This document shows, in pieces, positions 15,851 to 25,793 of a stretch of DNA of 25,794 bases. Numbering within the stretch: the stretch's first letter is position 1; each line of letters begins with the position of its first letter. The position numbers and the translations under genes are program-made. The DNA is from CALAED01 sp937891035 (lineage in GTDB: Bacteria; Actinomycetota; Actinomycetes; Streptosporangiales; Streptosporangiaceae). A model generated the notes under the pieces. The model did no database searches, was not told the DNA's origin, and saw only the letters and a list, made by a program, of their open reading frames with translations. The stretch is taken from positions 1 to 25,794 of the forward strand of contig DASQSZ010000463.1 in the NCBI GenBank assembly GCA_035642125.1, in the 5' to 3' direction.

Positions 15851-15890
15851 TTGGGTCATTCGTTGTATTGAGTCGTTCGGGTTTAGGAAG
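15851..15890 (+). promoter_or_regulatory. Candidate furA promoter/operator region
   Basis: This is an AT-richer patch just ahead of furA with TTGTAT (15863-15868) and TAGGAA (15884-15889), 15 bases apart. If these are -35 and -10 boxes, transcription would start only about 9 bases before the ATG. FurA proteins of actinobacteria are known to bind and repress their own furA-katG promoter, so this is the natural place for the site. No clean Fur-box palindrome was seen. Confidence 0.35.
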
Positions 15891-15904
15891 GTAGGTTTGG
15901 CGCC

Positions 15905-16339
15905 ATGGGCGGACCCCGCCCGACCACCGCCGAGGAGCTGCGCGGTGCCGGCCTGCGGGTGACGGCCGCCCGCGTCGCACTGCTCGAGACCGTACGGAAA
16001 GGTGACCATCTTGGCGTCGAGGCGATCGCCTCCGGTGTGCGCGACCGCGTGGGCGTTATCTCGCTTCAGGCCGTGTATGACGCCCTCAACGCGCTCACCG
16101 CGGCGGGGCTCATCCGCCGCATCGAACCGGCCGGCAGCCCGGCCCGGTTCGAGGGCCGCGTCGGAGACAACCACCACCACCTCGTGTGCCGGTCATGCGG
16201 CGCGATCGCCGACGTCGACTGTGCGGTCGGCGAGGCGCCGTGCCTGACCGCGTCAGACGATCTTGGGTTTTCGATCGACGAGGCCGATGTCACGTACTGG
16301 GGCTTGTGCCCTGACTGTTCCACCGTCCGCAGTTCCTGA
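15905..16339 (+). CDS. furA: FurA-type ferric uptake/peroxide-sensing repressor
   Basis: A 144-aa DNA-binding repressor of the Fur family. The winged-helix domain covers about residues 5-75 (ELRGAGLRVTAARVALLETV, then ISLQAVYDALNALTAAGLIRR in pieces). The metal-binding half has NHHHLVCRSCG (H90-H92, C95, C98) and a second CxxC pair (C135, C138) expected to hold structural zinc. It lies 34 bases upstream of katG on the same strand, the standard actinobacterial arrangement in which FurA represses both genes and is inactivated by peroxide. The ATG at 15905 is preceded by AGGAAGG and GTAGG (15885-15895). The exact metal and sensor chemistry are inferred from the family. Confidence 0.92.
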   Translation: MGGPRPTTAEELRGAGLRVTAARVALLETVRKGDHLGVEAIASGVRDRVGVISLQAVYDALNALTAAGLIRRIEPAGSPARFEGRVGDNHHHLVCRSCGAIADVDCAVGEAPCLTASDDLGFSIDEADVTYWGLCPDCSTVRSS

Positions 16340-16373
16340 GCACCATGATCCTCTAGTAAGAGAAGGATTTCGC

Positions 16374-18608
<2,235 letters not shown>

Positions 18609-18622
18609 TCCCTCTGAGATGG

Positions 18623-18664
18623 ACGTTCAGGCCGGTTCGCCCCCACGCGAACCGGCCTGAACGT
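18623..18664. terminator. Strong bidirectional hairpin between convergent katG and glycosidase genes
   Basis: Perfect 18-base inverted repeat with a 6-base loop (arms 18623-18640 and 18647-18664, ACGTTCAGGCCGGTTCGC and its complement). There is no T run, as is common in actinobacterial terminators. It starts 14 bases after the katG stop and lies beyond the end of the minus-strand operon, so it can serve both directions. Confidence 0.85.
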
Positions 18665-18706
18665 GGCCATGAACGTAGCCATCGACGTGGCCATGAACGT
18701 GGCCAT
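18659..18706. repeat. Four tandem 12-base repeats next to the terminator (GAACGTGGCCAT)
   Basis: The units are GAACGTGGCCAT, GAACGTAGCCAT, CGACGTGGCCAT and GAACGTGGCCAT. The first shares GAACGT with the right arm of the hairpin, and the last ends on the first base of the glycosidase stop codon (18706-18708, read in reverse). In one minus-strand frame they would code a Met-Ala-Thr-rich tail, but they lie after the stop. Confidence 0.9.
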
Positions 18707-19944
18707 CACGCGCCGGCGTTCGCGGCCAGCGCCAGCCGGCGGAACTCGGCCACCAGGGCGGTGGGCACCCGGCGCAGGACCCCGGCGCCGTCACGTTCCA
18801 GGTCGTACAGGCCCATCGGCATCAGCCACCGGTCCACCGGGTCGGTCGTCTCCCGATAGCGCCAGTCGACGAGCGCGAACAGCGGCCACCAGGTGTACCC
18901 GACGACCGGCAGGCCATCGGCGCGCAGCCGCCGCAGCAGCGCCACACTGTCGCGCAGCCACGCCGCCCGTTCCTCGACGGTGCCGGCCCGGCTGGTCTCG
19001 GTGAGGAAGACGGGCCGGCCATAGCGCTCGGCGAACTCGCGCAGCACCTCCGCAAGGCCCGTCGTGCCCGCCTCGACCGGCACCGGCTCGGCGCGGCGCG
19101 GCTCGAACCGCGACGTCGTGAAGGCGGGGTAGTAGTTGACCCCGACGACGTCGGGCACCACGGCCCGATCGCGCAGCGCCGAAAGCTCCGCGTCGGTGGC
19201 GCCGTTCATCCGGAGATAGCCGTACAGCGGATGCTCTTCGTCCACCCGGCCGGTGACCAGATCCATGATCAAAAAACGGCGGGCGCGGACCAGGTCGAGG
19301 CCGGCGTCGAAGGGGACGTCGGAGGGGAACCAGTCCCCCGCGAACCGGAAGCTCGCCTCGACGTGCACGAACGACGCGTCCGGCGTCATCTCGGCGATCC
19401 GCCGCTGGGTCTCCACGATCCCGCGGGCCAGCGCGAGCGCGAGCTTGACGAAACCGTCGTGCCCGGTCAGCGCGGGCGGCCAGGTCCCTTTCTCACCGCA
19501 GTAGATCGCGTTGATCATCGGCTCGTTGAGCGGCGTCCAGATGTGCAGCCGCCCGCCGTAGCGGCCGGCGACCCGCGCCGCGTACTCGGCCACCCGATAC
19601 GGGTAGCCGGCGTTCAGGAACTGGTTGTCCAGCCACAGCGGCGTGCCGTAGTGCATCAAATCGACGACGCAGGTGAGCCCCACCTCGTCGAGCCGGTCGA
19701 CGACGCGGTCGAGCCAGTCCCAGCGGAACCGGCCCGGCTCCGGCTCGACGAGATACCAGGGAATCCCCCAGCGGATCAGCTCGGCGCCGGTCGCGGCCGC
19801 GATCTCCAGGTCCGCCGGCCACAGGTGATAGTGCTGGGTGAGCTCGTACTCGTCGAGACGGCGCCGGCCCGGGTATTCCTGCGGAACGAAGGTGTCCTCG
19901 ATGCCGACGGCGAACCGCAGCCTGCCGTCTTCGTACCAGTTCAC
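18706..19944 (-). CDS. Clan GH-A glycoside hydrolase, GH1-like
   Basis: A 412-aa retaining beta-glycosidase of the (beta/alpha)8 type. The acid/base is E141 in TPLNEP (137-142), and the nucleophile is E316 in FLTETS (313-318), placed as in GH1 enzymes although the usual ITENG is altered. It is somewhat shorter than typical GH1 proteins (about 450 aa). No signal peptide is seen, so it acts in the cytoplasm on imported sugar. The GTG start overlaps the permease stop by 4 bases. Being last in an operon with a GH51 arabinofuranosidase and a sugar importer, it may remove a terminal beta-linked glucose, xylose or related sugar. A different clan GH-A family is possible. Confidence 0.8.
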   Translation of the reverse strand: MNWYEDGRLRFAVGIEDTFVPQEYPGRRRLDEYELTQHYHLWPADLEIAAATGAELIRWGIPWYLVEPEPGRFRWDWLDRVVDRLDEVGLTCVVDLMHYGTPLWLDNQFLNAGYPYRVAEYAARVAGRYGGRLHIWTPLNEPMINAIYCGEKGTWPPALTGHDGFVKLALALARGIVETQRRIAEMTPDASFVHVEASFRFAGDWFPSDVPFDAGLDLVRARRFLIMDLVTGRVDEEHPLYGYLRMNGATDAELSALRDRAVVPDVVGVNYYPAFTTSRFEPRRAEPVPVEAGTTGLAEVLREFAERYGRPVFLTETSRAGTVEERAAWLRDSVALLRRLRADGLPVVGYTWWPLFALVDWRYRETTDPVDRWLMPMGLYDLERDGAGVLRRVPTALVAEFRRLALAANAGA

Positions 19945-20834
19945 TTGATCCCCGTCGTCGCGATGCCTTCGACGAACCGGCGCTGGATGAGCACGAAGAA
20001 CACGATCACCGGCGCCAGCGTGAGCACGGAGGCCGCCATCAGCGGCCCGTACTCGACGACGTGCTGGCCCATGAAGAGGGCCAGCCCCGCCGGCAGCGTC
20101 TGCTTAGAGGTGTCCTGGCTGATGATCAGCGGCCACAGCAGATCGTTCCAGTTGAACATGAAGTGGAAAAGACCCAGCGTCAGCAGCGCCGGCGTGGCCA
20201 GCGGCATGATGATCTGCCGGTAGACGCGAAACTCCGACGCGCCGTCGACCCGCGCCGCGTCCTCAAGGTCGCGCGGCAGCGACAGCAGGAACTGTCGCAG
20301 GAAGAAGATGCCGAACGCGTTGGTCGCCCGCGGCACGATGAGCCCCTGGTAGGTGTTCACCCAGCCCAGGTTGGCGAGCAGGTCGTACAGCGGGATGAGT
20401 GTGATCTGGAACGGCACCATGAGCAGCACAAGCACCACCCCGAACAGCAGCGTGCGCCCGCGAAAGCGCAGTCGGGCCAGCGCGTAGGCGGTCATCGAGT
20501 CGAGCAGCAGCGAGACGATCGTCACCGTCCCCGCGAACACGATGGTGTTGACGTACAGCCGGTTGAACGGCAGCCGCGACCAGATGCTCGTGTAGTTGTC
20601 GAGCGTGACCGAGTGCGGGAACAGCCGGGGCGGGAAGGTGACGATCTCCTGCTCCGGCTTGATCGAGGTCAGCACCATCCAGATGAGCGGGAACAGCATC
20701 GCGATGGCGACGGCGAGCGCCGCCACCGTCATCAGCACCCGCCACGCGAGGTAGAGCCGGCGGTTCGGGTCGCGGGCCACGACCGGAGGTACGCGCGTGC
20801 GCCCCCGGGCGAGGACGGCCGACGGGTTGCCCAT
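19941..20834 (-). CDS. Sugar ABC transporter permease, MalG type
   Basis: A 297-aa inner-membrane permease of the carbohydrate (CUT1) class. A basic N-terminus precedes the first helix (about 30-50). The characteristic SIKPEQEI and 'TLDNYTSIWSRLPF' segments follow, and an EAA loop (EDAARVDGASEFRVYRQIIMP, in pieces) contacts the ATPase. The ATG at 20834 gives a 1-base TGATG overlap with the MalF-type gene. The frame runs on upstream through that gene only as a shadow. No ATPase gene is nearby. Confidence 0.92.
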   Translation of the reverse strand: MGNPSAVLARGRTRVPPVVARDPNRRLYLAWRVLMTVAALAVAIAMLFPLIWMVLTSIKPEQEIVTFPPRLFPHSVTLDNYTSIWSRLPFNRLYVNTIVFAGTVTIVSLLLDSMTAYALARLRFRGRTLLFGVVLVLLMVPFQITLIPLYDLLANLGWVNTYQGLIVPRATNAFGIFFLRQFLLSLPRDLEDAARVDGASEFRVYRQIIMPLATPALLTLGLFHFMFNWNDLLWPLIISQDTSKQTLPAGLALFMGQHVVEYGPLMAASVLTLAPVIVFFVLIQRRFVEGIATTGIK

Positions 20835-21718
20835 CAATACCTCACCTGCCGCTTCCGGAAGTACGCCGCCTGCAGCATGCTCAGCACGAAGATCAGCAGG
20901 ACCAGCGCCCAGGAGATCGCGGCCGCGTACCCGAACTGGAACTCCTTGAACCCGACGCGATACACCATCTTCACCAGCGTCTCGGTGCGGAAGAACGGAC
21001 CCCCGTCGGTCATGACGAAGATCTGATCGAACGCCTGCAGCGTGGAGATGGCGCACAGGATCGTGACGAGCATGGTCTGGTTCGCCAGCAGCGGCCAGGT
21101 GATGCTCCGGAACCGCGCCCAGGCCCCGGCGCCGTCGACCCGCGCGGCCTCGTACAGCTCGCGCGGGATCGACTGCAGGCCGGCGAGGTACATGACCATG
21201 TAGAAGCCGACGTTCTTCCACACCCCGACGATCATGACGGCGGGCATCGCCAGCGACGGGTCGCGCAGCCAGCCCTGCCCGGTGGAGACGCCGACCTTCG
21301 ACAGCCAGTAGCTCAGCAGCCCGATGTTCGGGTCGAGTAGGAAGCGCCACGCGATCGCGACGACGGCGAGCGACACGACCACTGGGACGAACACGGCCGT
21401 GCGGACGAAGCCGCGCAGCGCCATCCGCTGGTTGAGCAGCAGCGCGAGGCCGAGCGCGAGCGCGACGGAGACGGGCGTGGTGACGACGGCGTAATACAGC
21501 GTGTTGCGCACGGCGTTGCCGAACGCCTCGTCGTGCAATAGCTGCCGGTAGTTGTCCAGGCCGATCCACTCCGCCGGGCTGAAGACCTGGTAGTTGGTGA
21601 ACGACAGGTACAGCGCCTGCACCATCGGCCACACCACGAAGACGCCCAGCACGATCAGCGTGGGCAGCATGAACAGCCATGCCGCCCGCGTCTGCCGCCG
21701 CGTGCTCAGCACGCTCAT
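20834..21718 (-). CDS. Sugar ABC transporter permease, MalF type
   Basis: A 294-aa partner permease of the CUT1 importer. The first helix is at about 12-35 (AAWLFMLPTLIVLGVFVVWP), followed by a FTNYQVFSPAEWIGLDNY segment typical of MalF-like proteins. The EAA loop is 'RELYEAARVDGAGAWARFRSITWP' in pieces. The start at 21718 has only a weak purine-rich site; the 55-base gap to the binding-protein gene carries two copies of AGGTGATGG, 17 bases apart, either of which might guide ribosomes. It is co-transcribed with its neighbours by spacing. Confidence 0.92.
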   Translation of the reverse strand: MSVLSTRRQTRAAWLFMLPTLIVLGVFVVWPMVQALYLSFTNYQVFSPAEWIGLDNYRQLLHDEAFGNAVRNTLYYAVVTTPVSVALALGLALLLNQRMALRGFVRTAVFVPVVVSLAVVAIAWRFLLDPNIGLLSYWLSKVGVSTGQGWLRDPSLAMPAVMIVGVWKNVGFYMVMYLAGLQSIPRELYEAARVDGAGAWARFRSITWPLLANQTMLVTILCAISTLQAFDQIFVMTDGGPFFRTETLVKMVYRVGFKEFQFGYAAAISWALVLLIFVLSMLQAAYFRKRQVRY

Positions 21719-21773
21719 CGGCCGCCGCCGCCCATCACCTAAGGTTTTCCATCACCTCAGCCTTCCGGGGCCG

Positions 21774-23084
21774 TCACTGGCCGCTGTCCAGGACCGCCTG
21801 GATGTCGCGGTCGGCCTTGCCGAAGACCTCCTCCACGCTGCCCCTGCCGTTGAGCACCCGCTGCAGCGCCGGCTCAAAGAGCGTCTCGTTCACCTTCTGG
21901 AAGTCGCGGACGCCGGCCAGGTAGAACCGCGACTGGTCGGAGTACTGCCCGAACTTCGCGACGTACGGGTTGACCGCGGTCACGGCGTTCGACACGTCGG
22001 TGCGGTTCGGCGGGAAGCCGGCGGAGATCGACCAGAACCGCTGCGACTCCTTGCTGTTCCAGTAGGTGAAGAACTGCTGGGCCGCCTGCTTCTTGGCGCC
22101 GGTGGCGCGGGCGCTGAGCGTGAAGGCGACGCTGGTGCCGAGCGTGACGTTGGCCTTGGGCCCGGCGGGCGGCATGGCGAGGCCGAAGCTGATCCCGGCC
22201 TCCTTGAACCCCGTGGTCATCCAGGGCCCGACGATCTCCATCGCGGCCTTCTTGGTCTGGAAGAGCTTGTCGGCGTCGGCGCCGGTCTGCCCGATCGGCG
22301 AGATCTTGTCCTTCATCACGAGGTCGGCCCAGAACTTGGCGGCCTCGATCGTCGCCGGGTCGCTCAACGTGGCGGTCTTGCCGTCCGGCGAGGTGACGCC
22401 GCCGCCGTTCTGCCAGAACAGGATCGGCCACATCGCGATCGTCTGGTGGTCGCCGAGCGACAAGCCGTACTGTTCGGGCTTGCCGTCGCCGTCGGTGTCC
22501 TTGGTGAGCTTCTTGGCGAAGGCGGCGAACTCGTCCCAATCGGCCGGCGGCTTGTCGGGGTCGAGGTCCGCCTTCTTGAACATGTCCCTGTTCCAGTAGA
22601 GCAGCAACGTCGTGAAGTTCATCGGCACGCCGTACTTCTTGCCCTTGTAGACCGTCGCGTCCACGGCCGGCTTGACCATGACGTTCGGGTCGACGCCCTG
22701 CGGGCCGTAGGCGTCGTCCAGCGGCTGGAACACACCGCGCGCCGCGTACTGCGGGATCTGGGCGGTGTCCATGGCGGCGATCTCGGGGCCGGTGCCGGAG
22801 CCGTAGCTGGGCAGCAGCTTGTCGAAGAACACGTCCCAGGGCATGATCTGCATCTCGATCTTGACCTTGTTCTGGGACGAGTTGAACCTCTGCACGATGG
22901 TCTCGACGGCCTTGCGGTCGGGCCCGGTGAAGCCGTTCCAGAACTTCAAGGTAACCGTGCCGCCCGAGCCCTTGGCGTCGCCGTCGCCCTGGCCCTGCCC
23001 GGCGCAGGCGCTCAACGCCGTCACCGCCGCTATGGCCAGTGCGAGCGTTCTTCCTGAGGTTCTCAGGTTTCCGGGGAATCTCAT
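21774..23084 (-). CDS. Sugar ABC transporter substrate-binding lipoprotein, family 1
   Basis: A 436-aa extracellular solute-binding protein. A basic N-terminus and hydrophobic stretch (about 12-23) lead to a lipobox L-S-A-C with lipidated C27. The mature protein begins with a Gly/Asp-rich linker and the TVTLKFWNGFTGPDRK opening typical of family 1 sugar-binding proteins, and later has KFWADLVMKDKISP and a GTSVAFTLSARATG region. The ATG at 23084 is supported by AGGAG (23093-23097), 8 bases upstream. It overlaps the arabinofuranosidase stop by 4 bases. The likely ligand is an arabino-oligosaccharide, judged only from the neighbouring GH51 gene. Confidence 0.93.
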   Translation of the reverse strand: MRFPGNLRTSGRTLALAIAAVTALSACAGQGQGDGDAKGSGGTVTLKFWNGFTGPDRKAVETIVQRFNSSQNKVKIEMQIMPWDVFFDKLLPSYGSGTGPEIAAMDTAQIPQYAARGVFQPLDDAYGPQGVDPNVMVKPAVDATVYKGKKYGVPMNFTTLLLYWNRDMFKKADLDPDKPPADWDEFAAFAKKLTKDTDGDGKPEQYGLSLGDHQTIAMWPILFWQNGGGVTSPDGKTATLSDPATIEAAKFWADLVMKDKISPIGQTGADADKLFQTKKAAMEIVGPWMTTGFKEAGISFGLAMPPAGPKANVTLGTSVAFTLSARATGAKKQAAQQFFTYWNSKESQRFWSISAGFPPNRTDVSNAVTAVNPYVAKFGQYSDQSRFYLAGVRDFQKVNETLFEPALQRVLNGRGSVEEVFGKADRDIQAVLDSGQ

Positions 23085-24595
23085 CTGGGGGTCTCCTTTC
23101 GCAGGCGAACGACGTTGAACGACACCGGTGGGAGCACGGCGGTCAGCCGGTCGCCATCAATCCGGGCCCCGTCCAGCCGCCTGGGCACGACGCGGTCCGG
23201 CGCGGTCTGAGTGTTGCGGGCGGTGTTGTCGTCTTCGGCGATGGCCACGTGCTCGGCCACCGCCAGGCCGGGCACGCCGCGCAGGTCGACGTCGAGGGCG
23301 AGCGGTTCCGCCAGGTCACGGTTCACGGCGAAGATCGCGACGTCACCGGTCTCGGCGTCGTACGTCGCGGTCGCGGCGAGCACCGGTACGTCGCCGTACC
23401 GCGCGGTCTCCTGGCGCGGCGCCACCGGCTCGACCCGCAGCACCCGGCCGCGGGCGTGCGCCGCGGTGAGCGCGAACGGATGAAAGATCGTCTGCCGCCA
23501 GGCCGGGCCGCCCGGCTCGGTGCGGATCGGCGCGATCACGTTGGCCAGCTGTGCCTGGCAGGCGATGCCGACCCGGTCGACGTGGCCGAGCAGGCTGATC
23601 AACAGGCTGCCGACCACGACCGCGCCGGTGACGTCGTAGTCCTCCTCGATGAGCCGCGGCGCCTCGGTCCAGTCGAGGCTGTCCTCGCCGCCGAACCGGC
23701 TGCGCGACCAGACGTTCCACTCGTCGAACGACAGCTTGAGCTTCTTGCGCCGGCCCAGCTTGGCGCCGACGTGATCGGCGGTGGCGACGACGGCGGAGAT
23801 GAAGTCGTCCATGTCGACCGCCGAGGCGAGGAAGCTCGCCCGGTCCTGCTCGGCCGGGTCGTAGTAGGCGTGCAGCGAGATGTAGTCCACATGCTCGTAG
23901 CAGTGCTCGAGTACGGTCGCCTCCCAGGAGCCGAAGGTCGGCATGTCGCGGTCGGAGCTGCCGCAGGCGATCAGCTCGACGCGCGGGTCGACGCGACGCA
24001 TCGCCTTGGCGGTCTCGGCGGCCAGCCGCCCGTACTCCGCCGCGGTCTTGCCGCCGATCTGCCATGGCCCGTCCATCTCGTTGCCGAGGCACCACAGCCT
24101 GATGTCGTACGGTTCAGGCGCGCCGTTTTTGCCGCGCAGGTCCGACAGGTGCGTGCCGCCCGGATGGTTGGCGTACTCCAGCAGGTCGCAGGCCTCGCGC
24201 AGCCCGCGGGTGCCGAGGTTGACGGCCATCATCGGCTCGGCGCCCAGCTCGCGGACCCACGTCATGAACTCGTCGAGGCCGAAGGCATTGCGCTCGATCT
24301 GCCGCCAGGCGAGGTCGAGCCGGGTCGGCCGGGAGTCGCGCGGCCCGACGCCGTCCTCCCAGTGGTAGTTCGACACGAAGTTGCCGCCCGGGTATCGGAC
24401 GACGGAGACGCCGAGCTCGCGCGCCAGGCCGAGCACGTCGCGGCGCAGCCCGCTCTCGTCGGCCGCCGGATGTCCCGGCTCGTAGATCCCGGTGTACACC
24501 GACCGGCCCATGTGCTCGACGAACGACCCGAACAGCCGGCGTTCGACCGCTCCGACCCCGAACGCGGGGTCGAGGGCGAAGTAGGCGTGCTTCAC
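23081..24595 (-). CDS. Alpha-L-arabinofuranosidase, GH51
   Basis: A 504-aa retaining arabinofuranosidase that releases terminal L-arabinofuranose from arabino- or arabinoxylo-oligosaccharides. The N-terminal (beta/alpha)8 barrel starts with LFGSFVEHMGRSVYTGIYEPGH (in pieces) and 'VVRYPGGNFVSNYHWEDGVGP'. The acid/base is E173 (CLGNEMDGPW) and the nucleophile E292 (SFDEWNVW), both at canonical positions for GH51. A C-terminal beta-sandwich follows. There is no signal peptide, so it is cytoplasmic. The GTG at 24595 is chosen because AAGGAGG (24604-24610) precedes it at 8 bases and GH51 homology starts here. The longer open frame runs into the divergent regulator gene. It is the first gene of the operon. 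Confidence 0.95.
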   Translation of the reverse strand: MKHAYFALDPAFGVGAVERRLFGSFVEHMGRSVYTGIYEPGHPAADESGLRRDVLGLARELGVSVVRYPGGNFVSNYHWEDGVGPRDSRPTRLDLAWRQIERNAFGLDEFMTWVRELGAEPMMAVNLGTRGLREACDLLEYANHPGGTHLSDLRGKNGAPEPYDIRLWCLGNEMDGPWQIGGKTAAEYGRLAAETAKAMRRVDPRVELIACGSSDRDMPTFGSWEATVLEHCYEHVDYISLHAYYDPAEQDRASFLASAVDMDDFISAVVATADHVGAKLGRRKKLKLSFDEWNVWSRSRFGGEDSLDWTEAPRLIEEDYDVTGAVVVGSLLISLLGHVDRVGIACQAQLANVIAPIRTEPGGPAWRQTIFHPFALTAAHARGRVLRVEPVAPRQETARYGDVPVLAATATYDAETGDVAIFAVNRDLAEPLALDVDLRGVPGLAVAEHVAIAEDDNTARNTQTAPDRVVPRRLDGARIDGDRLTAVLPPVSFNVVRLRKETPR

Positions 24596-24603
24596 CGGCA
24601 AGG

Positions 24604-24610
24604 CCTCCTT
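24604..24610 (-). promoter_or_regulatory. Ribosome binding site setting the GH51 GTG start
   Basis: AAGGAGG on the minus strand, 8 bases ahead of the GTG at 24595. Its near-perfect match decides the start against the much longer upstream frame. Confidence 0.8.
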
Positions 24611-24633
24611 CGTGCGCCTTTGCGGCTTTACGT

Positions 24634-24645
24634 CGACAAGTGTCG
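24634..24645. promoter_or_regulatory. Second inverted repeat CGACA-AG-TGTCG in the divergent region
   Basis: Five-base perfect arms with a 2-base centre lie between the main palindrome and the GH51 ribosome site. It could be an accessory operator, but is short enough to arise by chance. Confidence 0.3.
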
Positions 24646-24647
24646 TT

Positions 24648-24675
24648 TGTACATCGTTGTATACAACGTTGTAAA
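24648..24675 (-). promoter_or_regulatory. Candidate promoter of the arabinoside operon
   Basis: On the minus strand TTTACA (24670-24675) and TGTACA (24648-24653) are separated by 16 bases. The -35 box is close to consensus; the -10 box is weak. The 14-base palindrome lies wholly within the spacer, as expected for a repressed promoter. Confidence 0.4.
24655..24673. promoter_or_regulatory. Candidate LacI-family operator: two overlapping palindromes
   Basis: CGTTGTATACAACG (24655-24668) is a perfect 14-base palindrome. TACAACGTTGTA (24662-24673) is a second, 12-base palindrome sharing its right half and having the central CG usual for LacI-family operators. It sits midway between the divergent regulator and the arabinoside operon. 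Confidence 0.7.
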
Positions 24676-24722
24676 GAATCCGGCATACTTTGGGCAGCAA
24701 CCGGGCCGAAAGAGGTCGAAGC

Positions 24723-25787
24723 ATGGGGGAAGCGGACGACCGGGGCGAACCGTCACGGCGGCGGGTGGGCCTGAAGGAGGTCGCCCGGGAGGCCGGCGTG
24801 TCCGTGAAGACCGTGTCGAACGTCGTCAACGGCTACGTCCACGTCACGCCCGAGACCCGCTCCCGAGTCGAGCGCGCGATCAGGGAGCTGAACTACCGGC
24901 CCAACCTCTCGGCCAGGACCCTGCGCCAGGGCCGCACCGGCATCATCGCGCTGGCCGTGCCTGAGCTGGACATCCCGTACTTCGCCGAGTTGGCCAAGCT
25001 CATCGTGACGGCCGCCGAGGCGCGGTCGTGGACGGTGCTCATCGACCAGACGGAGGGCCGGCGCGAGCGGGAGCAACTGGTCACCGAGGGCATCCGCGCC
25101 CACCTGATCGACGGCCTCATCTTCAGCCCGCTCGCGATGAGCGCCGCCGAGCTGCGCGACCGTACGGACGACACGCCGCTGGTGCTGCTGGGCGAGCGGA
25201 TCCACCACGGTCCGGCCGACCACGTCGTCGTCGACAACATCGCGGCCGCCATGGACGCCACCCGGCACTTGATCGAGCTCGGCCGCCGCCGCATCGCCGC
25301 GATCGGCGCGCAGGACGACGCGGCAGGTGAGACCGGACGGCTGCGGCTGGCCGGCTACCGGCGGGCACTCGCCGCGGCCGGCCTGCCCTTCGACGAGTCG
25401 CTCGTGATCTCCGTCGACGCCTACCACCGGGCCGACGGCGCCCGGGCGATGGCGCACCTCCTCGGCTCCGGCGACCCGCCGGACGCGGTGTTCTGCTTCA
25501 ACGACCTGCTCGCGCTCGGCGCCCTCCGTACCCTGCTCGACCGCGGCGTCGACGTGCCGGGCACGGTCGCGCTGGCCGGTTTCGACGACATCGAGGACGG
25601 CCGCTACAGCACGCCGACCCTCACCACGATCACTCCGGACAAGGAGATGATCGCCCAGCACGCCCTCGACCTGCTCGCCGAACGGATGGCCCGCCGCCCC
25701 GCCCGGCCCGCCCGCGAGGTCACCGTCGGCCACACCTTGACCCGCCGCGAAAGCACCCTCGGCCGCCGCCGCGCTCAGCGTGACTAA
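24723..25787 (+). CDS. LacI-family transcriptional regulator
   Basis: A 354-aa repressor. The N-terminal helix-turn-helix covers about 16-40 (VGLKEVAREAGVSVKTVSNVVNG, in pieces). A hinge helix follows (NLSARTLRQG, 61-70), then a periplasmic-binding-protein-like effector domain starting GIIALAVPELDIPYFAELAK and including AVFCFNDLLALGAL and VALAGFDDIEDGRYSTP. The ATG at 24723 has AGAGG (24711-24715) 7 bases before it; a TTG at 24690 is a weaker alternative. It is transcribed away from the arabinoside operon across a 127-bp region with a strong palindrome, so it most likely represses that operon until arabinose or a derivative binds. Confidence 0.95.
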   Translation: MGEADDRGEPSRRRVGLKEVAREAGVSVKTVSNVVNGYVHVTPETRSRVERAIRELNYRPNLSARTLRQGRTGIIALAVPELDIPYFAELAKLIVTAAEARSWTVLIDQTEGRREREQLVTEGIRAHLIDGLIFSPLAMSAAELRDRTDDTPLVLLGERIHHGPADHVVVDNIAAAMDATRHLIELGRRRIAAIGAQDDAAGETGRLRLAGYRRALAAAGLPFDESLVISVDAYHRADGARAMAHLLGSGDPPDAVFCFNDLLALGALRTLLDRGVDVPGTVALAGFDDIEDGRYSTPTLTTITPDKEMIAQHALDLLAERMARRPARPAREVTVGHTLTRRESTLGRRRAQRD

Positions 25788-25793
25788 TCACGC
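25778..25793. terminator. Short inverted repeat GCGTGA-CTAA-TCACGC at the regulator stop codon
   Basis: Six-base perfect arms with a 4-base loop that contains the TAA stop. It may be the start of a terminator, but the window ends one base later, so its strength cannot be judged. Confidence 0.3.

Larger units (their letters stand above)
15375..15904. other. 530-base divergent intergenic region, AT-richer than its surroundings
   Basis: This stretch separates the aminotransferase operon (leftward) from furA-katG (rightward). About 15420-15680 is clearly richer in A and T than the coding sequence. It holds a candidate leftward promoter with an overlapping palindrome, a 10-base inverted repeat with a 29-base spacer, and a run of four 11-base direct repeats. 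The last 50 bases are the furA control region. Short open frames exist here but show no recognisable protein. Confidence 0.8.

Noticed and set aside
15860..15868. TCGTTGTAT shared between the furA upstream region and the LacI operator (24654-24662)
   Set aside because: A 9-base match without the second half-site is weak evidence of shared control.
15466..15894. Small open frames (up to about 140 codons) in the furA upstream region
   Set aside because: They translate the 11-base repeat into a shifting Gly/Thr/Pro pattern, lack a good ribosome site and look like no known protein.
21728..21752. Five-codon open frame (MENLR) and twin AGGTGATGG in the gap before the MalF-type gene
   Set aside because: A leader peptide is possible, but nothing in the sequence supports control by it; it is more likely incidental to a duplicated ribosome-site-like segment.
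21594..24964. Plus-strand open frames of about 490 and 640 codons opposite the sugar-binding protein and GH51 genes
   Set aside because: No recognisable domain; the minus-strand genes are unambiguous.
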